The notes under the pieces are model-generated. The model worked only from the letters and a program-made list of their open reading frames with translations, searched no databases and was not told the DNA's origin. The translations under genes and the position numbers were made by a program. From the NCBI GenBank assembly GCA_031549925.1, contig JAVBPA010000067.1:1-58155 (forward strand): DNA of 58,155 bases, in the 5' to 3' direction. Shown piece after piece: positions 35,562 to 45,172 of the stretch. The stretch's first letter is position 1; each line of letters starts with the position of its first letter. The DNA is from JAVBPA01 sp031549925. Lineage in GTDB: Bacteria; Bacillota; Clostridia; Oscillospirales; CAG-272.

Positions 35562-36930
35562 CCGGAGCGGTAAGCTCTGAATATGTTGTAAACTTTGTAT
35601 ATTGTCCGAAAAAACCCATTTCTACCATACCCGTGCTTCCGTGGCGGTTTTTCGCAATATGAATTTCCGCATAATTTTGTTTCGGCTGTTCTTTTTCTGA
35701 ACCTGATTTATCGCTCTTTGATTGATCTGTGTAATAATCCGGACGATATATAAACATAACCATATCGGCATCCTGTTCGATTGCTCCGGAATCACGCAGG
35801 TCTGAAAGCTGCGGAATAGGTTTTGATCTTGATTCCGGGGCGCGCGAAAGCTGGGCGCATGTAATAACCGGTACTCCGAATTCTTTTGCCATCAGTTTTA
35901 AATTCCTTGAAATTTCAGAAACCTCCTGAACACGGTTATCAATCTTACGGTCGCTCGACATAAGCTGAAGATAATCTATTACCACCATACCCAAATTTTT
36001 TGTTCTGCGGAGCTTTGCTTTCATTCCGGTAACGGTAATACCTGAAGTATCATCTATCAATATTTCGTATTCCGCCAGCCTTGATGCGGCGTGGGCGAGT
36101 TTATCCCATTCTTTATCCAAATTACCCGTACGCATTAAATAGTTATCAACCATAGCTTCCGATGAAAGAAGACGCGTTACAAGCTGCGAAGCCGACATTT
36201 CAAGCGAAAATACCGCTACGGTTTTTTGTGTCTTTTCGCATGATTTTGTGGCTATATTCATAGCAAAACTGGTTTTACCCATACCCGGGCGGGCTCCTAC
36301 AAGAACAAGATCACCGGGATTTAATCCGACAATTACCTTATCAAGTCCGGAAAATCCGGTCGGAGTTCCTTTTCCCGAATCAGGGTCGCGCTGTAACTGC
36401 TGAAGCTGTTCGTAAACATCTCTGATAACTTCTCTTATATGGATAAATCCTTTTGTTTCATTTCCTTGCAATATGTTGAATATACGCTGTTCCGCTGCCT
36501 GCAATATACCCGAAACCATATCCTGCGCCGCATAGGCTTCCTCTACGGATATTTCACAAGCTTCAATGAGTGTACGCAGCAAATATTTTTCGTGAACTAT
36601 TTTAGCATAATCCCGAACGTTAGAAACGGTCGGAACAATTTCCGCAAGCGATTTTATATAAGCGCGTCCCTGTTCGTTTGATTTGTACATCCCTTGTTTT
36701 ACAAGCATGTCGATAAGAGTCACAAAATCGATACTGCGGCTTTGCAAAAAAAGCTCCTGCATTGACAAATATATTTCACGGTGATCTTCTATATAAAATT
36801 CAGACGAATTTATTATGTTAGCTACGTCATTAAACGATTCGGGATCTACTAAAACGGCTCCGAGAACCGATTGTTCTGCTTCAAGCGAAAAAGGCATTTT
36901 GCGAAGCGCGTTGTCTAGTTTTTCTTCCAT
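35548..36930 (-). CDS. dnaB: Replicative DNA helicase DnaB
   Basis: A 460-residue hexameric helicase. The N-terminal helical domain (about residues 10-110, beginning PFSLEAEQSVLGAVLVDP) binds primase. The RecA-like domain has Walker A GARPGMGKTSFAMN near residue 205, Walker B MVVIDYLQLM, and the DLRDSGAIEQDADMVMF motif near residue 390. It unwinds DNA at the replication fork. It follows rplI by 43 bp, the rplI-dnaB order found in many Bacillota. Confidence 0.97.
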   Translation of the reverse strand: MEEKLDNALRKMPFSLEAEQSVLGAVLVDPESFNDVANIINSSEFYIEDHREIYLSMQELFLQSRSIDFVTLIDMLVKQGMYKSNEQGRAYIKSLAEIVPTVSNVRDYAKIVHEKYLLRTLIEACEISVEEAYAAQDMVSGILQAAEQRIFNILQGNETKGFIHIREVIRDVYEQLQQLQRDPDSGKGTPTGFSGLDKVIVGLNPGDLVLVGARPGMGKTSFAMNIATKSCEKTQKTVAVFSLEMSASQLVTRLLSSEAMVDNYLMRTGNLDKEWDKLAHAASRLAEYEILIDDTSGITVTGMKAKLRRTKNLGMVVIDYLQLMSSDRKIDNRVQEVSEISRNLKLMAKEFGVPVITCAQLSRAPESRSKPIPQLSDLRDSGAIEQDADMVMFIYRPDYYTDQSKSDKSGSEKEQPKQNYAEIHIAKNRHGSTGMVEMGFFGQYTKFTTYSELTAPDGQK

Positions 36931-36973
36931 AAATATTTATTATTTCTGTCCTTTCGCTTTTCCCGCAATATTT

Positions 36974-37420
36974 TTATTTCTGGGTTACAACTATGTTTAT
37001 CTTACCCACAACTCCGTGGAATAATTTAATTTCCACACTATATGTACCAAATGTCTTAATGGCTTCGTCAAGCTGTATTTTTCTGCGGTCAATTTCCATA
37101 TTATTTTGCGCAAGCATTGCGTCCGCGATGTCTTTTGTATTAATCGAGCCGTAAACTTTACCGTCAGCTCCGGCAGAAAGTGTCATTTTTATCATCAATC
37201 CTTCAAGCTTCTTCGCAACTTCCTCGGATTCCGCTTTTTCAATCGCAGCACGGCGGAGTTTTGCTTCTTCTTTAGCTTCCAGTTCTTTTATCAAAGCCGG
37301 AGTCATTTCCGATGCTAATTTTCTCGGAAACAAATAATTTCTGGCGTATCCGTCCGTTACATTTATAATATCTCCCTTTTTTCCTTGAGCCCTGACATCT
37401 TCCAGCAGCATAACTTTCAT
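36974..37420 (-). CDS. rplI: 50S ribosomal protein L9
   Basis: A 148-residue ribosomal protein. The N-terminal rRNA-binding domain reads MKVMLLEDVRAQGKKGDIIN with the conserved GYARNYLFPRKLA; a long charged helix connects it to the C-terminal domain (IDRRKIQLDEAIKTFG). Length is standard. It sits between a sugar isomerase gene and dnaB in the gdpP-rplI-dnaB order. Confidence 0.97.
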   Translation of the reverse strand: MKVMLLEDVRAQGKKGDIINVTDGYARNYLFPRKLASEMTPALIKELEAKEEAKLRRAAIEKAESEEVAKKLEGLMIKMTLSAGADGKVYGSINTKDIADAMLAQNNMEIDRRKIQLDEAIKTFGTYSVEIKLFHGVVGKINIVVTQK

Positions 37421-37461
37421 AACTATCTACCTCTGTTTCTATTTAAATACTATTTATATTA

Positions 37462-38337
37462 TTAGAATATCTTTTTCATGAAATCCAGTCCCGCTCCGCT
37501 TTCAGAAAAGAAATCCCCGAAAGCACATTCAATTGAAACCGTACCGTTATAATTAATCTTTTTAAGTTCGCGGGCAAACAATTGCAAATATTCCCCTCCG
37601 TCAGAACCCGGATATTTGCGTCCTTTGGGTTCGGCTATATGTATATGCCGCAGCAAATCGGAATTTTTTGCGATATCCCCGAGACATTCAATATTATATA
37701 ACCCGTTTTCGCTGTCGATTAACTTATCTGTGTCCTCTTCTTTGCACATATGATAAGCATCTGCCAATAATTTTATATTCTGATAACCCTCCGCTCTCAT
37801 TTCACGGACTAAAGCTGCTCCGTCGGCAAGGGTATTTATCGCGTTGGTTTCGCCCTTGTTCAAAGGTTCGATTACAACATCAACCTTATACTCCGCAGCA
37901 TATCCGTCGCAGATTGCCAAAAATTTTTTAATTGCGGATCGGTTTTCAAAATCTGTAACTCCATCCGGTTTTTTTCTTGCCCCGCCCGAACCGAAAACAA
38001 TAACCTTTCCGCCGAGTAAAGCCAGTCTTCGTATTGCTTCTCCCGCGAAACTCTCAAGCTTTGCTCCGCCTTCTATTATCGGCATTGAAGCCGGTATAAA
38101 ACTGTTCGCCGCTTCTATTTTTATATTTTCTTCAACCGCTTTCAATAGTTCTTCTTCCGTCATGCTCATGAGCAGTCCGACAGTAGCTTCCGCGAAATCA
38201 AATCCTATTTGATTTACAACCGCCAGGCAGCCGTTCCGGAGTATTCTAAGCGGATTATTTTCCGCTTCTTCAGACTTTTGCATATCTGCAATATGAGGGA
38301 CAAATGAAGAGCCCGGTATGCAACACCCGAATTTCAT
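37462..38337 (-). CDS. Sugar phosphate isomerase/epimerase family TIM barrel
   Basis: A 291-residue AP endonuclease 2-type TIM barrel. The metal-binding residues of the family can be seen: Glu in VVIEPLNKGE, Asp and His in LLADAYHMC, His in LRHIHIAEPKG, and a final Glu in VSIECAFG. Members isomerise ketoses or inositol derivatives. The gene lies between gdpP and rplI, two genes that are normally adjacent in Bacillota, so it seems to be a later insertion into the block. GGAGG lies just before the ATG. The substrate is not known. Confidence 0.88.
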   Translation of the reverse strand: MKFGCCIPGSSFVPHIADMQKSEEAENNPLRILRNGCLAVVNQIGFDFAEATVGLLMSMTEEELLKAVEENIKIEAANSFIPASMPIIEGGAKLESFAGEAIRRLALLGGKVIVFGSGGARKKPDGVTDFENRSAIKKFLAICDGYAAEYKVDVVIEPLNKGETNAINTLADGAALVREMRAEGYQNIKLLADAYHMCKEEDTDKLIDSENGLYNIECLGDIAKNSDLLRHIHIAEPKGRKYPGSDGGEYLQLFARELKKINYNGTVSIECAFGDFFSESGAGLDFMKKIF

Positions 38338-38500
38338 TATAAAATCATACCTCCTTATTCGCCTATGATAAAATAATTTTCATAAACAGTTTGTTTTATT
38401 AAGCCATACAGTAACGGTATCGGTAATATTTTATTTACACAAGCAGAATAAAATAATTTTGTACGACAGTCTTTTTTCAAAATGATTTATTCTCCGAATG

Positions 38501-38519
38501 ATTTATTCTACGAATAAAT
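38501..38519 (-). terminator. Hairpin at the gdpP stop codon
   Basis: ATTTATTC/GAATAAAT with a three-base loop begins within the stop codon of gdpP; a second copy of ATTTATTC lies just downstream. It may slow decay or partly terminate; no T-run is clear. Confidence 0.4.
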
Positions 38520-40537
38520 TAAACTTCATCAAGAAAATCATCGATAGCAGCTTTTAATTTTTCTATCGCCTGAGGAATTTCTATTCCCTCTATTTGTGTA
38601 GCCGCCGCATCAAAATGCCCTCCGCCGCCCAATTTTTCAATTATCAGCTGAACATTTACAGAACCCGATGATCTTGCCGATATTAATATAGAATTCCCAA
38701 TTTTACACATGGCAAACGATACTTCAATGCCTTCGAGTGACAACAATTTATCAGCCGCTTTAGCCGCCGAAATACGATCCGCCGAGGTATTGTCCACACT
38801 CTCATTGATTGCAACCGCTATAAAAGAATGGTATGTGTATATGTTTGCGGAAAACCGCGATTCTCTCATATAATCGTCGATATTTACTTTAAACAGTTCC
38901 TGAACATCGGCGGGATTTGCGCCTTCATTTCTCAAATATAACGCAGCGTTGAATGTTCGTGATCCGGTATTGCGCGTAAACTGCTTTGTGTCAAGCAAAA
39001 TTCCCGCAAACATCATATCGGCTTCATCTTTCGGAAGCTGTCCCGCAGGCATAGCCTGTTCAAGAATTTCCGCCACAAGCTCGCAGGCTGAGGAAGCCGA
39101 AGGTTCTATATATGCCATTGCGGGCGGTCTTTTAAATTCCTCTTTTTTTCGGTGATGATCTATAATTACAATATTAAAAGCGTTATCCGCAATATCTGCG
39201 TTTTCAAATTGCAGCCTGTTATTAACATCGGCTATAATCAGCAGAGTTTCGGAGGTAATCATATCTTGTCCGTATAAAGCGTCGGCAAATATATTCCGGT
39301 ATTCCGGTATTCTTCGCAGTTTATTATATCCCTTTTCAATATTAGAATCATTTGCGTTTATTATTATATTTGTTTTTACCCCGCAGAAAATCGCAAGCCT
39401 TGCAAGACCGGCGCACGCTCCGAGAGCGTCATAATCCATATTACGGTGACCCATTATTAAAACGTTTGAGCTTTTTGAAATAAGAGCGGCAAGTTCGTTT
39501 GCCACAACTCTGGCACGAACCTTTGTTCGTTTTTGTACTCCCTTGTTACGTCCCCCGTAAAATTCCAGTTCATTTTCATTTTTAACAACTACTTGATCTC
39601 CTCCGCGTTGGAGTGCCATATCAAGCGCGGCTTTCGCGGCTCGGTTTTTTTCGGAAAAAGATCCCGAAATTCCAGAAATTCCAATCGATACCGTTACGGG
39701 AAGACTGCTGTCCCCTATTCTGATATCCCTTATTTTATCCAATATATCGAATTTATCCGATATAAATTTGTTTAAATGTTCCGCGTCAAAAATATAAAAA
39801 TAGCGATCTCTTTCGTATTCTAAAATAATACCGTTCGCTTCTTCCGCCCATTTTTTCAGCACTGTTTCTATTTCGGCGGAAACGGCGCGGTATTTTTCCT
39901 GAACATACTGCAGCAGCTCATCCAAATTATCAACCACAATATAAGCCGTGATAATCGTTTCGTCGGAAATTTTTTTATAAGCCGCCCGAAGCTCGGTTTT
40001 ATCCTGCCACATCATCAAAATATAACCCTTATTTTGTGATGTAAGCCTATATCCCCGGACGGAATATAAGGATCCGAACACTTCCGTATCAATCCCCGCC
40101 GCGGATTCCGCCGAAATTATATCGGAAATCGGAGTGTTGCATATAAAATCAAGATTTTTTCCGTATAAAGCTTCGCGTTTGCCCAACTTATGCGTTGTCT
40201 CACGGTTATACCATATTATCCTTCCGTTTTCGTCGCAGATTATTACCGGCTGACGAAGACGGCTTAATATATCAAGAGTAATATTTCCGAGAGGTGAATT
40301 TACGTCGCTTGTTATATTATTTCCTATATAAGAGCCGATAACTCTTGATGTTATTCCGATTAAAACAACAGATATCAAGTATAAAATGATTATAATTATA
40401 CCGGTTTTTATCGGTTCCGCACCAAAACGTTCGCATACTAAAATATAAGTAATAAAAAAAGCGACCGCCGCAGCCGTATTTATTATTTCTCTCGAATACA
40501 TCGCCATTTTATCGCGAATCTTTTTCAACATAATCAT
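38519..40537 (-). CDS. gdpP: Cyclic di-AMP phosphodiesterase GdpP
   Basis: A 672-residue membrane enzyme that hydrolyses c-di-AMP. Two N-terminal helices (about residues 18-65) are followed by a PAS domain (about 85-170), a degenerate GGDEF domain (about 180-320) and DHH/DHHA1 domains. The DHH part has GHRNMDYDALGA and VIIDHHRKK metal-binding residues; DHHA1 has GGGGHFDAAATQ. Order and length match the family (about 650 residues). It controls the c-di-AMP pool, which governs potassium, osmotic balance and cell-wall stress. Preceded by a yybS-like gene, as in Bacillus subtilis. Confidence 0.95.
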   Translation of the reverse strand: MIMLKKIRDKMAMYSREIINTAAAVAFFITYILVCERFGAEPIKTGIIIIILYLISVVLIGITSRVIGSYIGNNITSDVNSPLGNITLDILSRLRQPVIICDENGRIIWYNRETTHKLGKREALYGKNLDFICNTPISDIISAESAAGIDTEVFGSLYSVRGYRLTSQNKGYILMMWQDKTELRAAYKKISDETIITAYIVVDNLDELLQYVQEKYRAVSAEIETVLKKWAEEANGIILEYERDRYFYIFDAEHLNKFISDKFDILDKIRDIRIGDSSLPVTVSIGISGISGSFSEKNRAAKAALDMALQRGGDQVVVKNENELEFYGGRNKGVQKRTKVRARVVANELAALISKSSNVLIMGHRNMDYDALGACAGLARLAIFCGVKTNIIINANDSNIEKGYNKLRRIPEYRNIFADALYGQDMITSETLLIIADVNNRLQFENADIADNAFNIVIIDHHRKKEEFKRPPAMAYIEPSASSACELVAEILEQAMPAGQLPKDEADMMFAGILLDTKQFTRNTGSRTFNAALYLRNEGANPADVQELFKVNIDDYMRESRFSANIYTYHSFIAVAINESVDNTSADRISAAKAADKLLSLEGIEVSFAMCKIGNSILISARSSGSVNVQLIIEKLGGGGHFDAAATQIEGIEIPQAIEKLKAAIDDFLDEV

Positions 40538-40656
40538 TTTTACCTAAAAATCAAATGTATCATTTAATCAACTGTTTATGCAGCCAAAACAAACCTTCAT
40601 ATTAATCCGATTAATCCGAAATGAATTCTATAGTAGTTTACTAACATATCCGGTAC

Positions 40657-41658
40657 TCATTCGGAACGCTTTTTATATGCATTTATTTCGTCCATTATTG
40701 TTTCGATTACTCCAATAAAGGATACCGCAATTAAAAATGCCAGTATATTTAAGAAAAGAAGCAGAATTGCAGACGCTCCCACGATTATCGGCCATGCCTT
40801 TCCGTTTCTGTTTTTTATCCGGTTGATTGTTTTTTTTATTCCGATAACAGAAAATCCGGGAGTTAATATAATAATTAAATTTTCCGCCGCAAGTGAAATG
40901 AAGGATATTCCATTGTCAGAAGAGAAGAGCACCGACAAAAAATAACATATACAAAAAATATATGCAGATATCGAACTCATTCCCAAACGCCAGAAAAATT
41001 GGGGCATAATATATTTTTGAATTCTAAAAATACGTCCGATAAAAGCAAATATTACCGTTGTAAAATATGCGATTATTTCAAGCAGGCAAATAACGAAAGC
41101 CGGAATAAAAAAAACGGCGTATTGGAGTATTTTTTGAACTGTTTGTTCGTCATAACCGTATTCGGCAAACATTTTAGAGTATTGCTCATTAAAAGCGTTG
41201 TAATAATTTACAAATGTTTCGGCTGTTATTATACCATTATTTTCAACAAGCAGAACTAAAGTATAATAAATAATCAGCCCTATTCCGGTAAAAACCGCGG
41301 TTACCGCTATTGTTTCGTTTCGTCTAAGAGATCGTTTTTTAGCTATAAAAAGCGGAAACGCACAAAATATAAACAAAAAACCGGCAGCGGATATACTTAT
41401 TTGTCCCCAAAAAACATATGCTAAAATCACCGCCGGAAGAGCGCAAACAACCAAAAAATATCTGCCTTTTATAAGACATAAAACAGCGCACGAAGCGGAA
41501 GCGGCAGACAAAAAGATAACACCGAATATCGAAACAGGTGAATATGCGGAAACTGCGGCGCAAAAAACCGTTATAATAATGAGCGTTATAATTGTAATAT
41601 TCGGAAGTTTAGGCGTAGCAGATAATTTATTTCCGTTTATCTTCTCATGGGTCAGCAC
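40657..41658 (-). CDS. YybS-like DUF2232 membrane protein
   Basis: About 333 residues from a GTG at 41658, chosen because GAGGAGG lies 5 bases upstream; a GTG two codons earlier would overlap the ribosome site. It has about eight hydrophobic helices with the last at about residues 295-325. Position just upstream of gdpP and topology match YybS (DUF2232). The role is unknown. A promoter with an extended -10 lies 40 bases upstream and probably drives the whole block down to hpt. Confidence 0.75.
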   Translation of the reverse strand: MLTHEKINGNKLSATPKLPNITIITLIIITVFCAAVSAYSPVSIFGVIFLSAASASCAVLCLIKGRYFLVVCALPAVILAYVFWGQISISAAGFLFIFCAFPLFIAKKRSLRRNETIAVTAVFTGIGLIIYYTLVLLVENNGIITAETFVNYYNAFNEQYSKMFAEYGYDEQTVQKILQYAVFFIPAFVICLLEIIAYFTTVIFAFIGRIFRIQKYIMPQFFWRLGMSSISAYIFCICYFLSVLFSSDNGISFISLAAENLIIILTPGFSVIGIKKTINRIKNRNGKAWPIIVGASAILLLFLNILAFLIAVSFIGVIETIMDEINAYKKRSE

Positions 41659-41691
41659 AAACACCTCCTCGTAATATCAAATGTGTTTTTT

Positions 41692-41720
41692 ATTATACCA
41701 TGATGATATTAATTTGTAAA
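41692..41720 (-). promoter_or_regulatory. Promoter of the yybS-gdpP-rplI-dnaB block
   Basis: On the minus strand TTTACA (41720-41715), 17-base spacer, TATAAT (41697-41692) with a TGG extended -10. It lies about 35 bases before the first GTG start. Confidence 0.75.
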
Positions 41721-41761
41721 TGATTATTGTTATTAATTCGTGAATATAAATCTAATACTTA

Positions 41762-43675
41762 TTACATTCCGGCAGGTATGAAAGCCTTGGTTCTTTCACC
41801 GGTTTTACATTGCGCTATAATTTTATTTCCGCATATAACACACGCTTTTTCGGTATCCGCTTCTATATCGAATGTTCCGCCGAAGGCTTTGATATTTCTT
41901 AAATTTATATATCCGATATTTGAGGGTACCGAAGGAGAAAATGAAAAACTGTTCATGGAAAGCGGTTCAAAGCCCAGTATTCCTTCAGTTATTATATTAC
42001 AGAACAACGCACTTTCCGCGCTTAAATGTCTGCGTTCTCCCTCCGGATACGCTTCGACCGGATACGGTACTCTTTCTCCGAGAAGTCTGTTATTGCAATA
42101 ATCGATAAAAACATCTTCCGCCATGTGACCGTATCCCGAAGCGAATAGCCCGCGCAAAGCGTACAATGTAGATCTGTCCCAAACATTTTGAGTTCCCTCT
42201 TCGGTTAACAATCCGTCGCTTACGAGAAGATATTCAGAAAGCAAAGCCCGCGCTGTTCCTTCGGAACGTTCTCCGAATCCCATACATAAAGGCAGGCATA
42301 TCCATGAACGCAGCTTTTCACAGCCCTCATGATAACGGTATGTTTCATAACCGTGTATATCCGCGCAAAAATATTTTTCGATCGATTTTTCCAGATTTTC
42401 GCTGATCTCCTTATAATAAACTCCGAGTTCTCCGTCTCCCATCTCAGTTGCCAAACGGGAAGCATAGCGATATCCGGCACAGCTGAGCGATGATGTGGAT
42501 AAATTGGTATTACCGGAAGAAAATCTGTTTTCAAGTTCATCCGAATCAGAAATAACAACTCCGTTTTCGTTTATCATCCGGCGGCAGTATTCGGCGCACC
42601 ATTTAATTGCTTCCCATAAATTTTCCGATATTTCACGTCTTCCGCAGGTTAAAGCAAAACGTGAAGCTCCGTATAAATACATAGCCGCGTCGCCCCTGTC
42701 TCCCGCTCCGTTCCAAAAGTCAATCCCTTCGGCTATAATCGAAGAAGGTATCGGCAAATATTCATCGCTCATAAATGGTTTATACAAATTATAAGCATTA
42801 CTGGAAGCTTTTATTAAAGCTTCATCTCCTCTGTAAGCAAAATGCGGTCCCGCATATTCAACTTCGTCGTTGCACCAAACAGCCGCGTAATATGATTGTC
42901 CTCCGGGACTGTGCAGATTGCCCGCTTTTGTCGTGAAAACGCTTTCTCCCGACCGTATATTCGCAAATGTAAATAATGTATCAAGAACCGCGTTTCCGGA
43001 ATCGATACATAAAGTGCTTGTCAGTCTTTCAATTTTTTTATATCTTCCTGTGAGAGCTTCCTTTGGATTCGGGTTATATTTTTTTTCATTTGCCAGCCTC
43101 CCGGCAATCGAGATATAAAAATCAAATTTTTCTCCCGCTCTTATTATATGACTTCCCGTTTCCGAGCAATATATTTCCATTATACAGATTCCCATACATC
43201 CGGTTTCGCGGTGGGCTTCCGTTATTTTTTCCGCTTTGATATCAAGCTCTGTATCTTTATCGGTATTATTTATAACCGTTATTTTTTCATAACATATTTT
43301 AGCGGATTCGTCCGGATAACATTGATGTTCGATATTTATTCCTTTTCCGGTTTCGCAAACAGCTTTAAGTGTTCCGTCAATTATAAATTTTACCGGTTTT
43401 TGTTCCGGTTCTTTGTTATTTATTAAAAGATGCGGCATTAAATTTTTTGGAATATCGGTTTGATATGAACCGTGCGTATCGTTTTTTCTGCGCCGTATAG
43501 AAGGAAATACCGGGTGATGCGAAATAAAAAGTAATCCGTTGCCGTCTACACCGTATTTCAATATCTGAGAAACTCCGTACCCGCTCATTTCAATGTCATC
43601 GGTATGATATCCCGCTCCGTTTTTAACTTCCCATATAATTGATTTTTTTCTTTCGAGAATCTTCCATCTGTTCAT
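41762..43675 (-). CDS. Six-hairpin-type glycoside hydrolase, family not assigned
   Basis: About 637 residues from the ATG at 43675, chosen because GGAGAG lies 4-6 bases upstream. The N-terminal half (about residues 1-230) looks beta-rich, the C-terminal half alpha-helical with repeated Ala/Tyr helices as in (alpha/alpha)6 glycosidases. A notable stretch is GGQSYYAAVWCNDEVEYAGP, and the end has a second small beta region. No signal peptide. It resembles glucoamylase-like or GH-type six-hairpin enzymes only in general terms, and I cannot name catalytic acids. It diverges from a Gfo/Idh/MocA gene, which supports a sugar role. Confidence 0.6.
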   Translation of the reverse strand: MNRWKILERKKSIIWEVKNGAGYHTDDIEMSGYGVSQILKYGVDGNGLLFISHHPVFPSIRRRKNDTHGSYQTDIPKNLMPHLLINNKEPEQKPVKFIIDGTLKAVCETGKGINIEHQCYPDESAKICYEKITVINNTDKDTELDIKAEKITEAHRETGCMGICIMEIYCSETGSHIIRAGEKFDFYISIAGRLANEKKYNPNPKEALTGRYKKIERLTSTLCIDSGNAVLDTLFTFANIRSGESVFTTKAGNLHSPGGQSYYAAVWCNDEVEYAGPHFAYRGDEALIKASSNAYNLYKPFMSDEYLPIPSSIIAEGIDFWNGAGDRGDAAMYLYGASRFALTCGRREISENLWEAIKWCAEYCRRMINENGVVISDSDELENRFSSGNTNLSTSSLSCAGYRYASRLATEMGDGELGVYYKEISENLEKSIEKYFCADIHGYETYRYHEGCEKLRSWICLPLCMGFGERSEGTARALLSEYLLVSDGLLTEEGTQNVWDRSTLYALRGLFASGYGHMAEDVFIDYCNNRLLGERVPYPVEAYPEGERRHLSAESALFCNIITEGILGFEPLSMNSFSFSPSVPSNIGYINLRNIKAFGGTFDIEADTEKACVICGNKIIAQCKTGERTKAFIPAGM

Positions 43676-43766
43676 TTTACTCTCCGTCCAGCCTTTCATT
43701 CCGGTATAAATAACTAAAAAAACACTTTCCCCGAACAATCCGCAGCGTCTTTTTTCATGTTTTTAT

Positions 43767-43775
43767 ATTATACCA
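43767..43775 (-). promoter_or_regulatory. Extended -10 promoter of the six-hairpin glycosidase gene
   Basis: TGG-TATAAT on the minus strand, about 92 bases before the ATG at 43675. No clear -35 is present; extended -10 sites can do without one. Confidence 0.5.
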
Positions 43776-43853
43776 TAATTAATACAATTTTTGCTGTAAA
43801 TATTTGATTTTTATCCGATTTTTATTTCGGAATTCCAAGAGGTAATATTATAC

Positions 43854-43882
43854 TTGCAAAATTATATTTGGTATGTTATAAT
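43854..43882 (+). promoter_or_regulatory. Promoter of the Gfo/Idh/MocA gene at 43950
   Basis: TTGCAA, 17-base spacer, TATAAT, with TGT giving an extended -10. The leader is about 60 bases. Confidence 0.7.
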
Positions 43883-43949
43883 CGCTGGTGTACGTAAATT
43901 TTGACAGATAATAAAAAAATATAAAAATTTTATTTATGAGGTGCAGACA

Positions 43950-45113
43950 ATGGCAAAATTAAGTCTTACAGAATTAAACCCAAACGCAATCGCGGAAAAA
44001 GGTATTGATGTTGACACAAGCAAAAAACTTCGCGTCGGTATTATCGGAACCGGTTGGATCGCAGGCGCGCATATTGACAGCTATAAAAGAATGGCTGATG
44101 TAGAAATCGTCGCGGGAGCTGACCTTGTTCCCGGCAAAGCGGAAAAATTCTTTGCTGACAACGGAGTTGAAGGAGTCCGCTGCTATCCCGACCATAAATC
44201 CATGATCGACAACGAAGAACTCGACGCGGTCTCAGTATGTACATACAACCGCCAGCACGCTCCCTGCGCTATTTACGCCCTTGACCACGGAATCAACGTT
44301 TTGCTCGAAAAACCTATGTGCGTAACTCTTGAAGAAGCAATTGAGATTTGCCGTGCGGAAAAAAGATCCGGTAAAGTTTTATCAATCGGTTTCCAGCCCC
44401 GTTTTGACGCAAATATGCAAATGATTAAAAAGATTGTTCAGAACGGCGACCTCGGAGAAGTATACTACATTCAAACAGGCGGCGGAAGAAGAAGAGGTAT
44501 CCCGACTCCGTTCGGAACATCTTTTATCACCGACGAAACCGCCGGTATCGGAGCTCTTGCGGATATAGGCTGTTATTCGCTTGACATGGTATTAAACGCT
44601 GTAGGCTATCCTAAGCCTCTCACGGTATCCGGTTATAAATCAGATTTCTTCGGAAAAGATCCGCTTACATTCGGCGCGCATCCGGAATATGCGGACGCTT
44701 TCGGAGTTGACGATTTTGCGGCTGCTCTTATACGTCTTGAAGGCGGTATTGTACTTGACTTCCGTATTGCTTGGGCAATGAACATAAATACTCCCGGAGA
44801 TACGATAATCCTCGGAAAAAAAGCAGGTCTCCGTATTCCTTCAACAGATTGCTGGAACGGCTCGACCGGCGGTCCTATGACTCTGTATCATCAAATCGGA
44901 GGACAGCAGTTCGATACGATTATACCTCTGATTGAAGATAAAGGTCCGTCTTTGTTCGACCGCAAAATCCGTTCATTCCTTGACGCGGCTAAATATAACC
45001 TGCCCGCACCTGTTCCGTCAAACCAAATTCTGTATAACCAGGCAATAATCGACGGTATCGTTAAGAGTGCTGTTGCGGGACGCGAAATAGAACTTGTTAT
45101 TCCGGAAATATAA
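43950..45113 (+). CDS. Gfo/Idh/MocA family NAD(P)-dependent oxidoreductase
   Basis: About 387 residues from the ATG at 43950, chosen because GAGGTG lies 6 bases upstream; a GTG three codons earlier overlaps it. The Rossmann motif RVGIIGTGWIAGAHIDSY is near residue 30, preceded by an unusual 25-residue extension. LLEKPMCVTLEEA holds the family Glu-Lys-Pro, and GIGALADIGCYSLDMVLN gives the catalytic-domain motif. It differs clearly from the family member at 2195. It likely acts on a sugar or inositol-type substrate released by the divergent glycosidase; that is inference. Confidence 0.93.
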   Translation: MAKLSLTELNPNAIAEKGIDVDTSKKLRVGIIGTGWIAGAHIDSYKRMADVEIVAGADLVPGKAEKFFADNGVEGVRCYPDHKSMIDNEELDAVSVCTYNRQHAPCAIYALDHGINVLLEKPMCVTLEEAIEICRAEKRSGKVLSIGFQPRFDANMQMIKKIVQNGDLGEVYYIQTGGGRRRGIPTPFGTSFITDETAGIGALADIGCYSLDMVLNAVGYPKPLTVSGYKSDFFGKDPLTFGAHPEYADAFGVDDFAAALIRLEGGIVLDFRIAWAMNINTPGDTIILGKKAGLRIPSTDCWNGSTGGPMTLYHQIGGQQFDTIIPLIEDKGPSLFDRKIRSFLDAAKYNLPAPVPSNQILYNQAIIDGIVKSAVAGREIELVIPEI

Positions 45114-45131
45114 CTATTATATAGTATAGTT
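45112..45131 (+). terminator. Weak AT-rich hairpin after the oxidoreductase gene
   Basis: AACTAT/ATAGTT with an 8-base loop overlapping the stop codon and followed by TTG. Low stability. Confidence 0.3.
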
Positions 45132-45172
45132 TTGCTGATATTATACATACGATTAAAAAGTAAACTATTTTG

